DNA of 5,835 nucleotides from JAFNGF01 sp964567045 (GCA_964567045.1 CAZMLE010000151.1:1-5835), one strand, 5' to 3'. Positions 1 through 5,681 are shown, numbered from the stretch's first letter. Translations and numbers: made by a program. The notes: generated from the letters alone by a model not told the origin.

Positions 1-49
1 TTTTATTACCCTGCTTATTCCGTTCTTTTTCCATACTTTTCGCCTGCAT
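1..49 (-). CDS. 5' end of a gene cut by the window edge (possible efflux membrane-fusion subunit)
   Basis: An open frame starts at ATG 49-47, with a second in-frame ATG at 34-32, and stays open to the window edge. The first residues read MQAKSMEKERNKQGNK: short, very basic and hydrophilic, like the cytoplasmic N-terminus that precedes a membrane anchor. It begins 31 bp after the stop codon of the TolC-family gene on the same strand, with no terminator between them, so the two are probably co-transcribed. TolC-type genes are often followed by an HlyD/MacA-like adaptor and then an ABC or RND pump, so a membrane-fusion protein is the natural guess. That is inference from position only; the 16 visible codons carry no diagnostic motif. 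The second ATG may be the true start, because an AGG lies about 9 nt upstream of it. Confidence 0.4.
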   Translation of the reverse strand, partial: MQAKSMEKERNKQGNK

Positions 50-80
50 CGTAGTACCGCTTTCAACTATAGTTCCTATT

Positions 81-1865
81 TTATTTGTCCCATATCTTCT
101 CGGGCTGAGCCAAGAAATCCCGAAAATCGACTTGACGCGGGCTTGCAGATTCCTGGACTGTTCTGTTGGCCTGTGTCGAGGAATCGTCAAGCTCGACTAA
201 CTGCTCACTCACAGGCTTTTCTGACATCGTGCTTGTCTTAACCGCGGAATCTTGCGCGTCGGGCGGCTGGCCGGCTTCCCATTGTTCGCACATTCCATCC
301 GGTCTGACCTGCAGAATTCCGATATCGCGGAAGAAACTCAGTTTTGTCACTGCATGAGCTACCAGAGCCGCCGTAAGGCTATTTTGCGCCCTAAGTAACG
401 CATCCTGAGAGTCCAGCCAGTCTCGGGTTGTGACTCGTCCGGCCTGCAGCAACATCGTTGTGCTCTGAACCCTTTCCTTGGCTAACTCCAGGCTTATTTG
501 CTGAGTGCGGTAAGATTCTGCTTCCTCCCGGAGCGTGCGATAAGCGTCGCGGACGCCCAGTTTCACCTGGTCGACATAGTTCTCGTGCTCCCGCTGCCGT
601 TGCGTTAAGGCTATTACGGATTCTCGGTACGCGTTGCGTTCGGCCTTTCGCTCAAAGGGCAAATCCGCTTCCAAACCCAGTGTGTAAGTACCGCGCTGGA
701 ATTCCAGCCTCCGGTATTCAGTCGTTCCGGGAGAAGTAACGTTGGCGCTTCCAATCAGATTTAGCTCCGCGCCGAGATTGTCAGCCGCTACCATGACTTT
801 GCGCTCCGCGTCATCGACCGCATCCCTGCTGTTAGCCAGGTCCAAACGTTGCGCCAGCGCTGTTTCAACGGCTGCCTCCGGCGTATAATTAGGGTCGGTT
901 ACGCCGGTTTCTCTTAGCACGTCCAGCTCGTTCTGGTCCAATACGACTTCGGCATCCGTTGGCAAAGACAGCATGACCTTGAATTCATCGAGCTGAAACT
1001 CATATCTCTGCTGGCTCCGCAGAAGGTTATCTCGGGCAGTTAATTCGCTCTGCTTGGCCTGGTCTACCTCGAAGGGAGGCTTACGACCGGCTTGGGCCTC
1101 CATCTCTACACGCTCTCTTGAATCCACCCTGCTTTTGTAGTCATTCTCAGCGTTGGTGACTTCATCTTTTCGCTGCAGAACGCGGTAGTAGGCATCGATA
1201 GTTGAGACTACGAAACTCTGGCGATAACGGTTGAATGAGCGTATCTGATATAGTGCATTGCGCTCGGCCTGAGTCAGGTTTTCCTGGACTATTTTTCGGC
1301 CGCTTCCTCGCAACAACGGCTGGGTCACCTGGGCACTGAGAAACGACCTCATTGTGGTTCGGGGGTCGCCGGTTAGAAACTGTGCCCAATCTAAGGCGAG
1401 ACTAGCGCTGACCATGGCGCCGTCTGCTAATAGCTGGTTAAAGCCTGTTGAAGCATTATAGCTCACGCTCCTATCTTCTTGGCTATCCCTGAGATAGCTG
1501 GCATCGATAGTTCCAAACCATTGCCTGGCGAACCGGTGGCGGGCCAGGGTCAAATCCAGTGCCGTCAGATAGAGCTGCTCTTTTTGCTGTTGGTATTCCC
1601 GATTATGTGCGGTAGCTGTAGCCACCGCCTTGGCAAGACTTATAACGCGTGATGCCGGCAAAACTTTGTCAACTTGGACATCATTTGGCGAGGGTGCAAC
1701 GTCGCTGATTGTGTAATTCACTTTTTGGCCAAAGTCGTCCTTCCACTTGCCATTGATTATCTCGTACACCTCCTTATCAGCCTCTGCTTTATAATGCTCA
1801 GGGCTACAGCCGGCCGCAATAAGCATAGCCAAACAGATACACGACCCACAGACAGATTGCTTCAT
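81..1865 (-). CDS. TolC-family outer-membrane efflux lipoprotein
   Basis: Predicted outer-membrane channel subunit of a tripartite efflux or type I secretion system, forming the trans-envelope duct with a periplasmic adaptor and an inner-membrane pump. I use the ATG at 1865 (594 aa) rather than the in-frame ATG at 1886, because it starts directly on a lipoprotein signal peptide: MKQ, a hydrophobic stretch, then LIAAGC, with lipidated Cys20 followed by Ser (outer-membrane sorting expected). The -3 lipobox residue is Ala instead of the usual Leu. After it come an N-terminal spacer of about 55 residues and two outer membrane efflux protein (PF02321-type) halves, roughly residues 75-305 and 325-515. 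They show typical features: alternating beta stretches such as SASLALDWAQF, the QPLLRGSGR turn, long amphipathic helices (QENLTQAERNALYQI; DQVKLGVRDAYRTLREEAES), and the second-half equivalent beginning near LGLEADLPFERKAERNAYR. The last 70 or so residues form a polar, Ser/Asp/Gln-rich tail beyond the fold. A Cys in that tail (GMCEQW) is unusual for the family. The substrate cannot be told. The next gene on this strand begins 31 bp downstream. Confidence 0.9.
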   Translation of the reverse strand: MKQSVCGSCICLAMLIAAGCSPEHYKAEADKEVYEIINGKWKDDFGQKVNYTISDVAPSPNDVQVDKVLPASRVISLAKAVATATAHNREYQQQKEQLYLTALDLTLARHRFARQWFGTIDASYLRDSQEDRSVSYNASTGFNQLLADGAMVSASLALDWAQFLTGDPRTTMRSFLSAQVTQPLLRGSGRKIVQENLTQAERNALYQIRSFNRYRQSFVVSTIDAYYRVLQRKDEVTNAENDYKSRVDSRERVEMEAQAGRKPPFEVDQAKQSELTARDNLLRSQQRYEFQLDEFKVMLSLPTDAEVVLDQNELDVLRETGVTDPNYTPEAAVETALAQRLDLANSRDAVDDAERKVMVAADNLGAELNLIGSANVTSPGTTEYRRLEFQRGTYTLGLEADLPFERKAERNAYRESVIALTQRQREHENYVDQVKLGVRDAYRTLREEAESYRTQQISLELAKERVQSTTMLLQAGRVTTRDWLDSQDALLRAQNSLTAALVAHAVTKLSFFRDIGILQVRPDGMCEQWEAGQPPDAQDSAVKTSTMSEKPVSEQLVELDDSSTQANRTVQESASPRQVDFRDFLAQPEKIWDK

Positions 1866-1901
1866 TAATTGTGACCTATAAAACATACTCTGTTATTTGA
1901 A

Positions 1902-1930
1902 AATATCACCCTGCCACGTATTTCCGGCAA
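1902..1930 (-). promoter_or_regulatory. Weak candidate promoter for the TolC-family gene
   Basis: On the minus strand, TTGCCG (1930-1925) and GATATT (1907-1902) are separated by 17 nt. Each matches the sigma-70 consensus at four of six positions. The site lies correctly for transcription starting about 30 nt upstream of the ATG at 1865. It is weak on its own. Its position just downstream of the 16-bp palindrome (8 bp from the -35) makes regulation by a factor bound there plausible. Confidence 0.3.
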
Positions 1931-1937
1931 ACCTCGT

Positions 1938-1953
1938 CTTATTGTACAATAAG
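1938..1953. promoter_or_regulatory. 16-bp perfect palindrome, probable operator
   Basis: CTTATTGTACAATAAG is identical to its own reverse complement over all 16 bases, with no spacer. Symmetry stops at the next base pair. A spacer-free palindrome cannot form an RNA hairpin with a normal loop, so a binding site for a dimeric regulator (TetR, MarR or similar) is more likely. It sits 72 bp upstream of the ATG of the efflux gene and just upstream of its candidate -35, a common arrangement for efflux operons. No regulator gene is in the window. Each strand also contains TACAAT, a near-consensus -10, so part of the symmetry could reflect a promoter instead. Confidence 0.5.
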
Positions 1954-1970
1954 CATTCGCAAAAGAAAAG

Positions 1971-2007
1971 ACAAAAACCGCTCTAACACTGCCAAACGAC
2001 AGCGGTT
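1971..2007 (-). terminator. Intrinsic terminator-like hairpin
   Basis: Read on the minus strand, AACCGCT (2007-2001) pairs perfectly with AGCGGTT (1982-1976) across an 18-nt loop. It runs straight into TTTTTG and further T-rich sequence (TCTTTTCTTTT). The stem is short (7 bp) and the loop long, so it would be a modest terminator. It lies about 20 nt after the TAA ending the interrupted small reading frame on this strand and upstream of the efflux gene promoter, as expected if it ends a small upstream transcript. It could also act as an attenuator of a longer leader. Confidence 0.4.
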
Positions 2008-2027
2008 GTAAGACTTCGTCGCAACTT

Positions 2028-2165
2028 TTACCCTCGCCCAGGCAATATAACCGTCAAACTCAGCAATCCTGCGCCTAAACCTATGAGTACATTTTTGTAC
2101 TGCGACCGCGGATCCTTGTTCTTTTTTTAGACGCTTTTCCGACCCGGATTATTGCAGAAACCCAT
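2028..2165 (-). pseudogene. Small membrane-type ORF broken by an in-frame stop
   Basis: From ATG at 2165 the frame reads MGFCNNPGRKSV, then TAA (2129-2127), then 32 more codons to TAA at 2030-2028. The second part has a charged start (KKNKDPRSQYKN), a clean hydrophobic span (VLIGLGAGLLSLTVILPG) and a short tail, as in a small single-span membrane protein. AGGG lies about 7 nt before the ATG, and a terminator-like hairpin follows the last stop by about 20 nt. No usable start codon exists between the internal stop and the hydrophobic span. A single base change at the stop would restore a protein of about 45 aa. It may be a decayed gene, a sequencing error or a chance frame; I recognise no homologue. 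Confidence 0.2.
2086..2101. repeat. Inverted repeat AGTACA-N4-TGTACT
   Basis: Six-base arms match perfectly around a TTTT spacer. The arms share the GTACA/TGTAC core with the palindrome at 1938-1953, about 140 bp away. The dyad form fits a dimeric regulator site, but it also lies inside the interrupted small reading frame. It is too short to be certain. Confidence 0.35.
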
Positions 2166-2206
2166 AAGTGCCCTGTATGAATGGGTCACCACAACTGTGC
2201 CGATTA

Positions 2207-2236
2207 TTGACACCGTCGGTTCTGACCTGTTATAAT
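2207..2236 (+). promoter_or_regulatory. Perfect-consensus sigma-70 promoter for the TPR-like gene
   Basis: TTGACA (2207-2212) and TATAAT (2231-2236) are both exact consensus hexamers with an 18-nt spacer. TG at 2228-2229 adds an extended -10 element. Transcription should start near 2243, leaving a leader of about 43 nt before the ATG at 2286. A perfect promoter suggests strong constitutive transcription unless a repressor acts. The inverted repeat ACCCAT/ATGGGT lies just upstream, at 2160-2186. Confidence 0.75.
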
Positions 2237-2270
2237 ATGCGCGGGTGTGAGTGCGCAGATCTCGCTGTGA

Positions 2271-2276
2271 AAGGAG
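2271..2276 (+). promoter_or_regulatory. Ribosome binding site AAGGAG
   Basis: A strong Shine-Dalgarno sequence ends 9 nt before ATG 2286. It settles the start of the TPR-like gene and rules out the nearby out-of-frame ATG at 2251 region as the main start. Confidence 0.8.
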
Positions 2277-2285
2277 AGAAAGGCT

Positions 2286-3257
2286 ATGGACTTGGAAGGT
2301 GACAGCTTCTTACGGCGCTTCAAATGGCACATCACGATTGTCTGCGGTGTGTTGGCAATCGTGTTCCTGCTGGCGTTTTTTACCAACATTTTCCAAACAT
2401 CCGAAACTGTGCGGCACCTGGTATGGTTACTCGGCGCCTTGGTTTTTCTGGGCGCACTACTGAGCGTGGTTTCCCGCGTGTCCAAGATAGCCGAGACACT
2501 GCGAGAGAACAGTTCGAGGTTTGAGGAGGCAGCCAGAGCATTGGAGAAGATTAGCGCGGGGCTGGCACAAATCAACCAGAGCACGCGCATCAGCGAGGCA
2601 GCCAAAGCCATCGCATTCCGTGAGGTGGACAAGCAATCTCTGCGGGAGGCTGTTTTCGAAAAGCTCCAGCAGCAGGACTTTGTCTCTGCCTACGATATGA
2701 TCAACGAGATTGCCGGCCGCCCGGAGTATGAAGAATTGGCTCAGCAGTTGCAGGCTCAAGCAGACCAGTACCGTAATGCCACCGACCAGGAGCGGATGAA
2801 TCAGACCATTGCGCATATCGAACAGTTGTTGGATGAGTGCCTTTGGATCAAGGCAAGCGCTCAGATCGAAGAGTTCATCAAGGCTCACCCCAACTCTGAC
2901 CAGGCAAGGACAATGCGGCAAAGGCTGCTTGAAAAGAAAGAGACACGAAAGAGGACGCTGCTCGCTGCCTGGGACGATGCCATAAAACGCCAAGACACCG
3001 ACCACAGCCTGGAAATTCTCAAAGAGCTTGACCTTTATCTGACTCCAAATGAAGGATTGGCTTTGCAGGAGGCAGCAAGGGACGTCTTCAGAACGAAATT
3101 GCATAACCTGGGCGTGCAGTTTTCCATCGCCGTGACAGAAAAGCGGTGGGACCACGCTCTCCAGACGGGCGAACAGATCATTCGCGATTTCCCAAACAGT
3201 AAGATGGCTGAGGAGATCCGCGAAAAAATGGCTGTCCTGAGGGAGAAGGTGCAGTAA
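2286..3257 (+). CDS. Two-TM, coiled-coil, TPR-like protein of unknown function
   Basis: 323 aa, not recognised as a named family. After a short charged N-terminus come two hydrophobic helices, residues about 15-33 and 43-62, separated by about 10 polar residues. This predicts a membrane hairpin with both ends on the same side; the arginines and lysines before TM1 and after TM2 favour the cytoplasm. Residues 64-130 are a charged amphipathic helix, likely a coiled coil, including the segment AAKAIAFREVDKQSLREAV. The remainder is all-helical with TPR-like repeats. Two are alike: WIKASAQIEEFIKAHPNSDQ (from 187) and WDHALQTGEQIIRDFPNSKM (from 288), each with the pattern W-x2-A-x3-(I/G)E-x2-I-x5-(H/F)PNS. 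A more diverged unit begins at DFVSAYDMINEIAG (131), and another near 228-250. The fold suggests a membrane-anchored scaffold or assembly protein, which is inference. It is monocistronic, with its own strong promoter and RBS, and ends 26 bp from the stop of the convergent DUF2617-like gene. Confidence 0.9.
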   Translation: MDLEGDSFLRRFKWHITIVCGVLAIVFLLAFFTNIFQTSETVRHLVWLLGALVFLGALLSVVSRVSKIAETLRENSSRFEEAARALEKISAGLAQINQSTRISEAAKAIAFREVDKQSLREAVFEKLQQQDFVSAYDMINEIAGRPEYEELAQQLQAQADQYRNATDQERMNQTIAHIEQLLDECLWIKASAQIEEFIKAHPNSDQARTMRQRLLEKKETRKRTLLAAWDDAIKRQDTDHSLEILKELDLYLTPNEGLALQEAARDVFRTKLHNLGVQFSIAVTEKRWDHALQTGEQIIRDFPNSKMAEEIREKMAVLREKVQ

Positions 3258-3283
3258 CGACATATCCAGCCGATGTTGCAGGT

Positions 3284-3829
3284 CTATTGAATATCGAACA
3301 AAGATTGGGTCTTAACCATTGTCACTTGATCTGGATAAGCCGCGAAGGTGTGAATGTGCAGCTCGCTGCGTCTGGCCTCGAAGTCAATGTAGCAGAAAGG
3401 TTGAAGACTGCCGACCTCAAGCTCTGGGAATTTGACAAACACGCCGCGGTTTCGAGCGAAGCGCTCCAAATCAATATGGCTCTGGCGATAGAGATTCGGA
3501 CTCATTTTCTCCACTTGGAAGTCGGTCATGTAACTTACGCCTCGGCTCAAAGTGCACTTGTGAGTCCGGGGGCCGCGGAACTGAAAACGCTCAAGCAGAC
3601 CCCGGTGCGGCAGCAATTGACCGGGGGTACTGACAACCTCGCTAAGACACACATCGCCCGCGAAGACGCTTACAACATGCGTGCAACCCGTAACCCATAT
3701 CAGAGCCTCATACTTCTCGGTCTTCAATTGCCGACTGGCATAGATTTGGAAAAGCTCCGGGTGCAAAGGTCTCTGAAAGAGGCTGAATGTGAGCTGGTCA
3801 ATAGCTATATTGATTTGCGGCGATTCCAT
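3284..3829 (-). CDS. DUF2617-family-like conserved protein
   Basis: 181 aa, soluble, mixed alpha/beta, with no signal peptide or membrane span. I assign it from memory to the DUF2617 type found in planctomycetes and actinobacteria, on features such as RPLHPELF (residues 20-27), THVVSVFAG, LLPHRGLLERFQFRG, GVSYMTDFQVEKMSPNLY and the C-terminal PDQVTMVKTQSLFDIQ. No biochemical role is known to me. The frame is open upstream to an ATG at 3922, but I choose the ATG at 3829: a strong promoter (-10 at 3870-3875) lies between the two, an AAGG sequence sits about 9 nt before the ATG, and the conserved-looking part begins a few residues later. The opposite strand also has a long open frame (3287-3844), but it lacks a ribosome binding site and recognisable motifs and simply mirrors this gene. 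It converges with the TPR-like gene. Confidence 0.75.
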   Translation of the reverse strand: MESPQINIAIDQLTFSLFQRPLHPELFQIYASRQLKTEKYEALIWVTGCTHVVSVFAGDVCLSEVVSTPGQLLPHRGLLERFQFRGPRTHKCTLSRGVSYMTDFQVEKMSPNLYRQSHIDLERFARNRGVFVKFPELEVGSLQPFCYIDFEARRSELHIHTFAAYPDQVTMVKTQSLFDIQ

Positions 3830-3869
3830 AACCAAAGACCTTGAAAAGCCAGAACCTAACTTTTCCCGT

Positions 3870-3898
3870 ATTATACAAAAACTGCCACCTTTATTCAA
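3870..3898 (-). promoter_or_regulatory. Sigma-70 type promoter for the DUF2617-like gene
   Basis: On the minus strand, TTGAAT (3898-3893) and an exact TATAAT (3875-3870) are separated by 17 nt. Transcription should begin near 3863, about 34 nt before the ATG at 3829. This argues that the in-frame ATG at 3922 is not used, and that the gene is transcribed separately from the protease gene upstream. Confidence 0.65.
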
Positions 3899-4031
3899 GC
3901 GCAATATCAGTGCTGAAAACACTTGTTATGGCGCTTATGGGACGAATGTTCTGCAAGCGCGGCAACATAAAAGACTAAGAGCCGCAGAATTTTTTTGAAA
4001 AATCTTCGAAAAATTGTACCCCCCAGCGTTC

Positions 4032-4949
4032 TCAATATTGAAAAAAGACCGCGTTTATTAAAGTCGCCATAATATCGTAAAAAGCATGTGTTCCAGCCGT
4101 AATTCCAAAACCGCGAATTGCAAACACAACCGCGAAATAAATCCCGGCAATAGTCCGAAAGCCAAACTCACTCCAACTGAACGGTGAGCTGGACGTCAAT
4201 TGGCCGTTGACGAAAATCACGTGGTGATGTGCGCTGAACAGGGCTGCCGAAATGAGGACTGAAACTGTGATCGAACCGGTATGGCTAAGTCCCATCAAGT
4301 CCTGAAGTAGAACCATCAATAAGCACATCAAAATGAGTCGAAAAATGAGCTCTTCGTATATCCCCGCTCCTATGCCGGTGACAATATTAGCCAACAGAGA
4401 TTCGCTTCGCCCACCAGTGTTGCCGGCAGATGCGCTGGCCGATGCCAGAGTATAATTGCTGGCAAAAGAACCATCAGGTGGTGCCGTCTGTATGGTGCTA
4501 TGGGCTGGCTGTGCAAAGTCGCCTGTCTGCTGAACCGGCCCGCTCAAGAACAAGCTAAGCACGATCAATGGAACTGCCAGCAAGATACACTCGATCGCCA
4601 TGGACCCGAAGTCGGCAGGGCCAAATTGCCATGGTTTGCGTGACGCCAACTGCAGCGCCAACAAGATCACTACCACCGCCACTGGTGGCGCTGCCCAGGC
4701 CAGCTTGGCGTCGAGTCCGAGATATTTATCGAGAAAGCTCTGCAACCAGATGAACGCCACTACCCGGTCCTGGGTCTGGCTTAGCACATCAGTGCTGCTC
4801 AGAATTGTTCCCATCTCGTAAAAGACTATGAACGGCAGCAGAAAAATCAACGCGTGAATCGGCCGGCTCGTCCGTTCGAGATAGGAGTCCTGTGCAAAGT
4901 TAAACAGTTGACTCGTGTTGTACTTGAATCTGTTTGCCACCTCTTTCAA
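4032..4949 (-). CDS. CPBP family intramembrane glutamic-type metalloprotease
   Basis: Predicted polytopic membrane protease of the CPBP (Abi/CAAX prenyl protease 2, Rce1-like) family. All three family motifs are present: EELIFR (E199, E200, R204), FSAHH (F238 to H242) and HAFYD (H288 to D292); these supply the active-site Glu and His residues in Rce1-type enzymes. Hydrophobic helices lie at about residues 33-50, 84-102, 118-137, 188-216, 225-246 and 266-303. Residues 138-187 form an unusually long, Ser/Ala/Gly/Thr-rich polar loop just before the first catalytic helix; it has low-complexity stretches and looks like an extramembrane insertion. At 305 aa the protein is near the upper end for the family, mostly because of this loop. 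The start is uncertain: a TAA lies 3 nt upstream of TTG 4949, and the only other early start is GTG at 4940; neither has a convincing Shine-Dalgarno. The substrate is unknown. Bacterial relatives act in bacteriocin maturation or immunity and in protein sorting, but nothing here points to any of these. The gene diverges from the glycosylase gene. Confidence 0.92.
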   Translation of the reverse strand: MKEVANRFKYNTSQLFNFAQDSYLERTSRPIHALIFLLPFIVFYEMGTILSSTDVLSQTQDRVVAFIWLQSFLDKYLGLDAKLAWAAPPVAVVVILLALQLASRKPWQFGPADFGSMAIECILLAVPLIVLSLFLSGPVQQTGDFAQPAHSTIQTAPPDGSFASNYTLASASASAGNTGGRSESLLANIVTGIGAGIYEELIFRLILMCLLMVLLQDLMGLSHTGSITVSVLISAALFSAHHHVIFVNGQLTSSSPFSWSEFGFRTIAGIYFAVVFAIRGFGITAGTHAFYDIMATLINAVFFQY

Positions 4950-4951
4950 AG

Positions 4952-5004
4952 TTTACTTTAACTGAGCTGAGATTACAATAGCCTGTTGACCTACTTCTTG
5001 TCAG
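4952..5004. promoter_or_regulatory. Overlapping divergent promoters, protease and glycosylase genes
   Basis: Plus strand: TTTACT (4952-4957), 16-nt spacer, TACAAT (4974-4979), pointing to the glycosylase gene with a start near 4986. Minus strand: CTGACA (5004-4999), 18-nt spacer, TATTGT (4980-4975), pointing to the protease gene with a start near 4968. The two -10 elements occupy nearly the same bases, so only one polymerase could bind at a time. Each promoter is moderate on its own (four to five matches per hexamer). Confidence 0.35.
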
Positions 5005-5012
5005 CGATTGAC

Positions 5013-5681
5013 ATGATGATAACCGAGAGACTAACTGAAATTTATGAATCACTTTTTGACCGCTTCGGCACTCAGCACTGGTGGCCAGGCGATACTCAAT
5101 TCGAGATAATCGTAGGTGCTATTCTGACGCAAAATACAAACTGGGCTAACGTGGAAAAGGCAATCGCAAATCTAAAAGCCGACGACCATCTGACTCCTGA
5201 CAAGCTCTACCGCCTGGACATTTCGCAACTTGCCGAGCTCATTCGACCCGCCGGTTATTACAACATAAAAGCAAAGCGGCTAAAGAGCTTCCTAAGCTGG
5301 CTTTTCGAAAAGCATGGTGGCAAATTGTCATGCCTCCAGACCCTCAGCACACCACAATTAAGAGCCGAGCTATTAGCGGTGAAGGGCATCGGCCGCGAAA
5401 CAGCCGATTCAATTTTGCTTTATGCTCTTGGTCGCCCCATTTTTGTCGTCGATGCCTACACGGCTCGAATTGCCGTCCGACACGCTTTGATCGATGCTGG
5501 TGCCGATTATGAGCAACTACAAGAATTGTTTCAGTCGAACCTGCCGGAGGATGTGCAGCTTTTCAATGAGTACCACGCATTGCTGGTAAGACTGGGCAAA
5601 CAATCCTGCAGACCGAAAGCTCAGTGCTCTGGCTGCCCTTTGGAGCACTTGCCGCATACGGTTGAAATCAAATATTCGTAA
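5013..5681 (+). CDS. HhH-GPD DNA glycosylase, Endonuclease III-related (COG2231 / MagIII-like)
   Basis: Predicted base-excision repair glycosylase, 222 aa. The frame is open upstream to TTG 4986, but the predicted transcription start falls there and the family-like sequence begins at MMITERLTEIYESLFDRFG, so I use ATG 5013 (ATG 5016 is equally possible; there is no clear RBS). Visible in order: WWPGDTQFEIIVGAILTQNTNW (residues 23-44, the subgroup's TQN helix), LIRPAGYYNIKAKRLK (76-91), the helix-hairpin-helix KGIGRETADSILLYA (124-138), catalytic Asp147 in VVDAYTARI, and a Cys-rich end. E129 sits exactly 18 residues before D147, where Endonuclease III has its catalytic Lys120 (18 before Asp138), so a monofunctional glycosylase without Nth-type lyase chemistry is expected. 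H. pylori MagIII (3-methyladenine) has similar HhH sequence. Three of four Fe-S cysteines remain (C199, C205, C208), spaced x5 and x2, and the fourth position is Pro214. Alkylated or mismatched bases are likely substrates (inference). Confidence 0.9.
   Translation: MMITERLTEIYESLFDRFGTQHWWPGDTQFEIIVGAILTQNTNWANVEKAIANLKADDHLTPDKLYRLDISQLAELIRPAGYYNIKAKRLKSFLSWLFEKHGGKLSCLQTLSTPQLRAELLAVKGIGRETADSILLYALGRPIFVVDAYTARIAVRHALIDAGADYEQLQELFQSNLPEDVQLFNEYHALLVRLGKQSCRPKAQCSGCPLEHLPHTVEIKYS

Larger units (their letters stand above)
1866..2285. other. Divergent intergenic control region
   Basis: About 420 bases between the divergent TolC-family gene and the TPR-like gene hold no intact gene that I can support. 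They contain, from left to right: a weak minus-strand promoter (1902-1930), a 16-bp perfect palindrome (1938-1953), a minus-strand terminator-like hairpin (1971-2007), an interrupted small reading frame on the minus strand (2028-2165), an inverted repeat AGTACA-N4-TGTACT (2086-2101), an inverted repeat ACCCAT-N15-ATGGGT (2160-2165 / 2181-2186), and a perfect sigma-70 type promoter on the plus strand (2207-2236). A run of seven T (2122-2128) on the plus strand has no good GC stem before it, so I do not call it a terminator. Confidence 0.7.

Noticed and set aside
65..74. 10-bp palindrome AACTATAGTT
   Set aside because: Short, A/T-rich and located inside a probable operon between two genes; chance is likely.
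2084..2130. 15-codon plus-strand ORF ending in TAG at the T run
   Set aside because: No ribosome binding site, and it overlaps the AGTACA dyad and the opposite-strand frame. Nothing supports translation.
2204..2632. 142-codon open frame on the minus strand
   Set aside because: Overlaps the start of the TPR-like gene and its perfect promoter; the composition is unconvincing and no motif is seen.
2457..3263. 268-codon open frame on the minus strand
   Set aside because: Antisense to the TPR-like gene. Its Leu/Cys-rich composition mirrors the Glu/Gln/Ala-rich codons of the real protein.
3258..3283. Hairpin between the convergent stop codons (CGACAT / ATGTTG)
   Set aside because: Six pairs including a G-U and no T tract on either strand; too weak to call a terminator.
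3287..3844. 185-codon open frame on the plus strand
   Set aside because: It lies wholly antisense to the DUF2617-like gene, has no Shine-Dalgarno sequence, begins just after the TPR-like gene's stop without its own promoter, and shows no family-like motifs.
3988..4015. Terminator for the protease gene from AT-rich arms and the GAAAAAT direct repeat
   Set aside because: AATTTTT/AAAAATT can pair, but the stem has no GC pairs. The direct repeat (3997-4003, 4008-4014) is short and in A/T-rich sequence, so neither is convincing.
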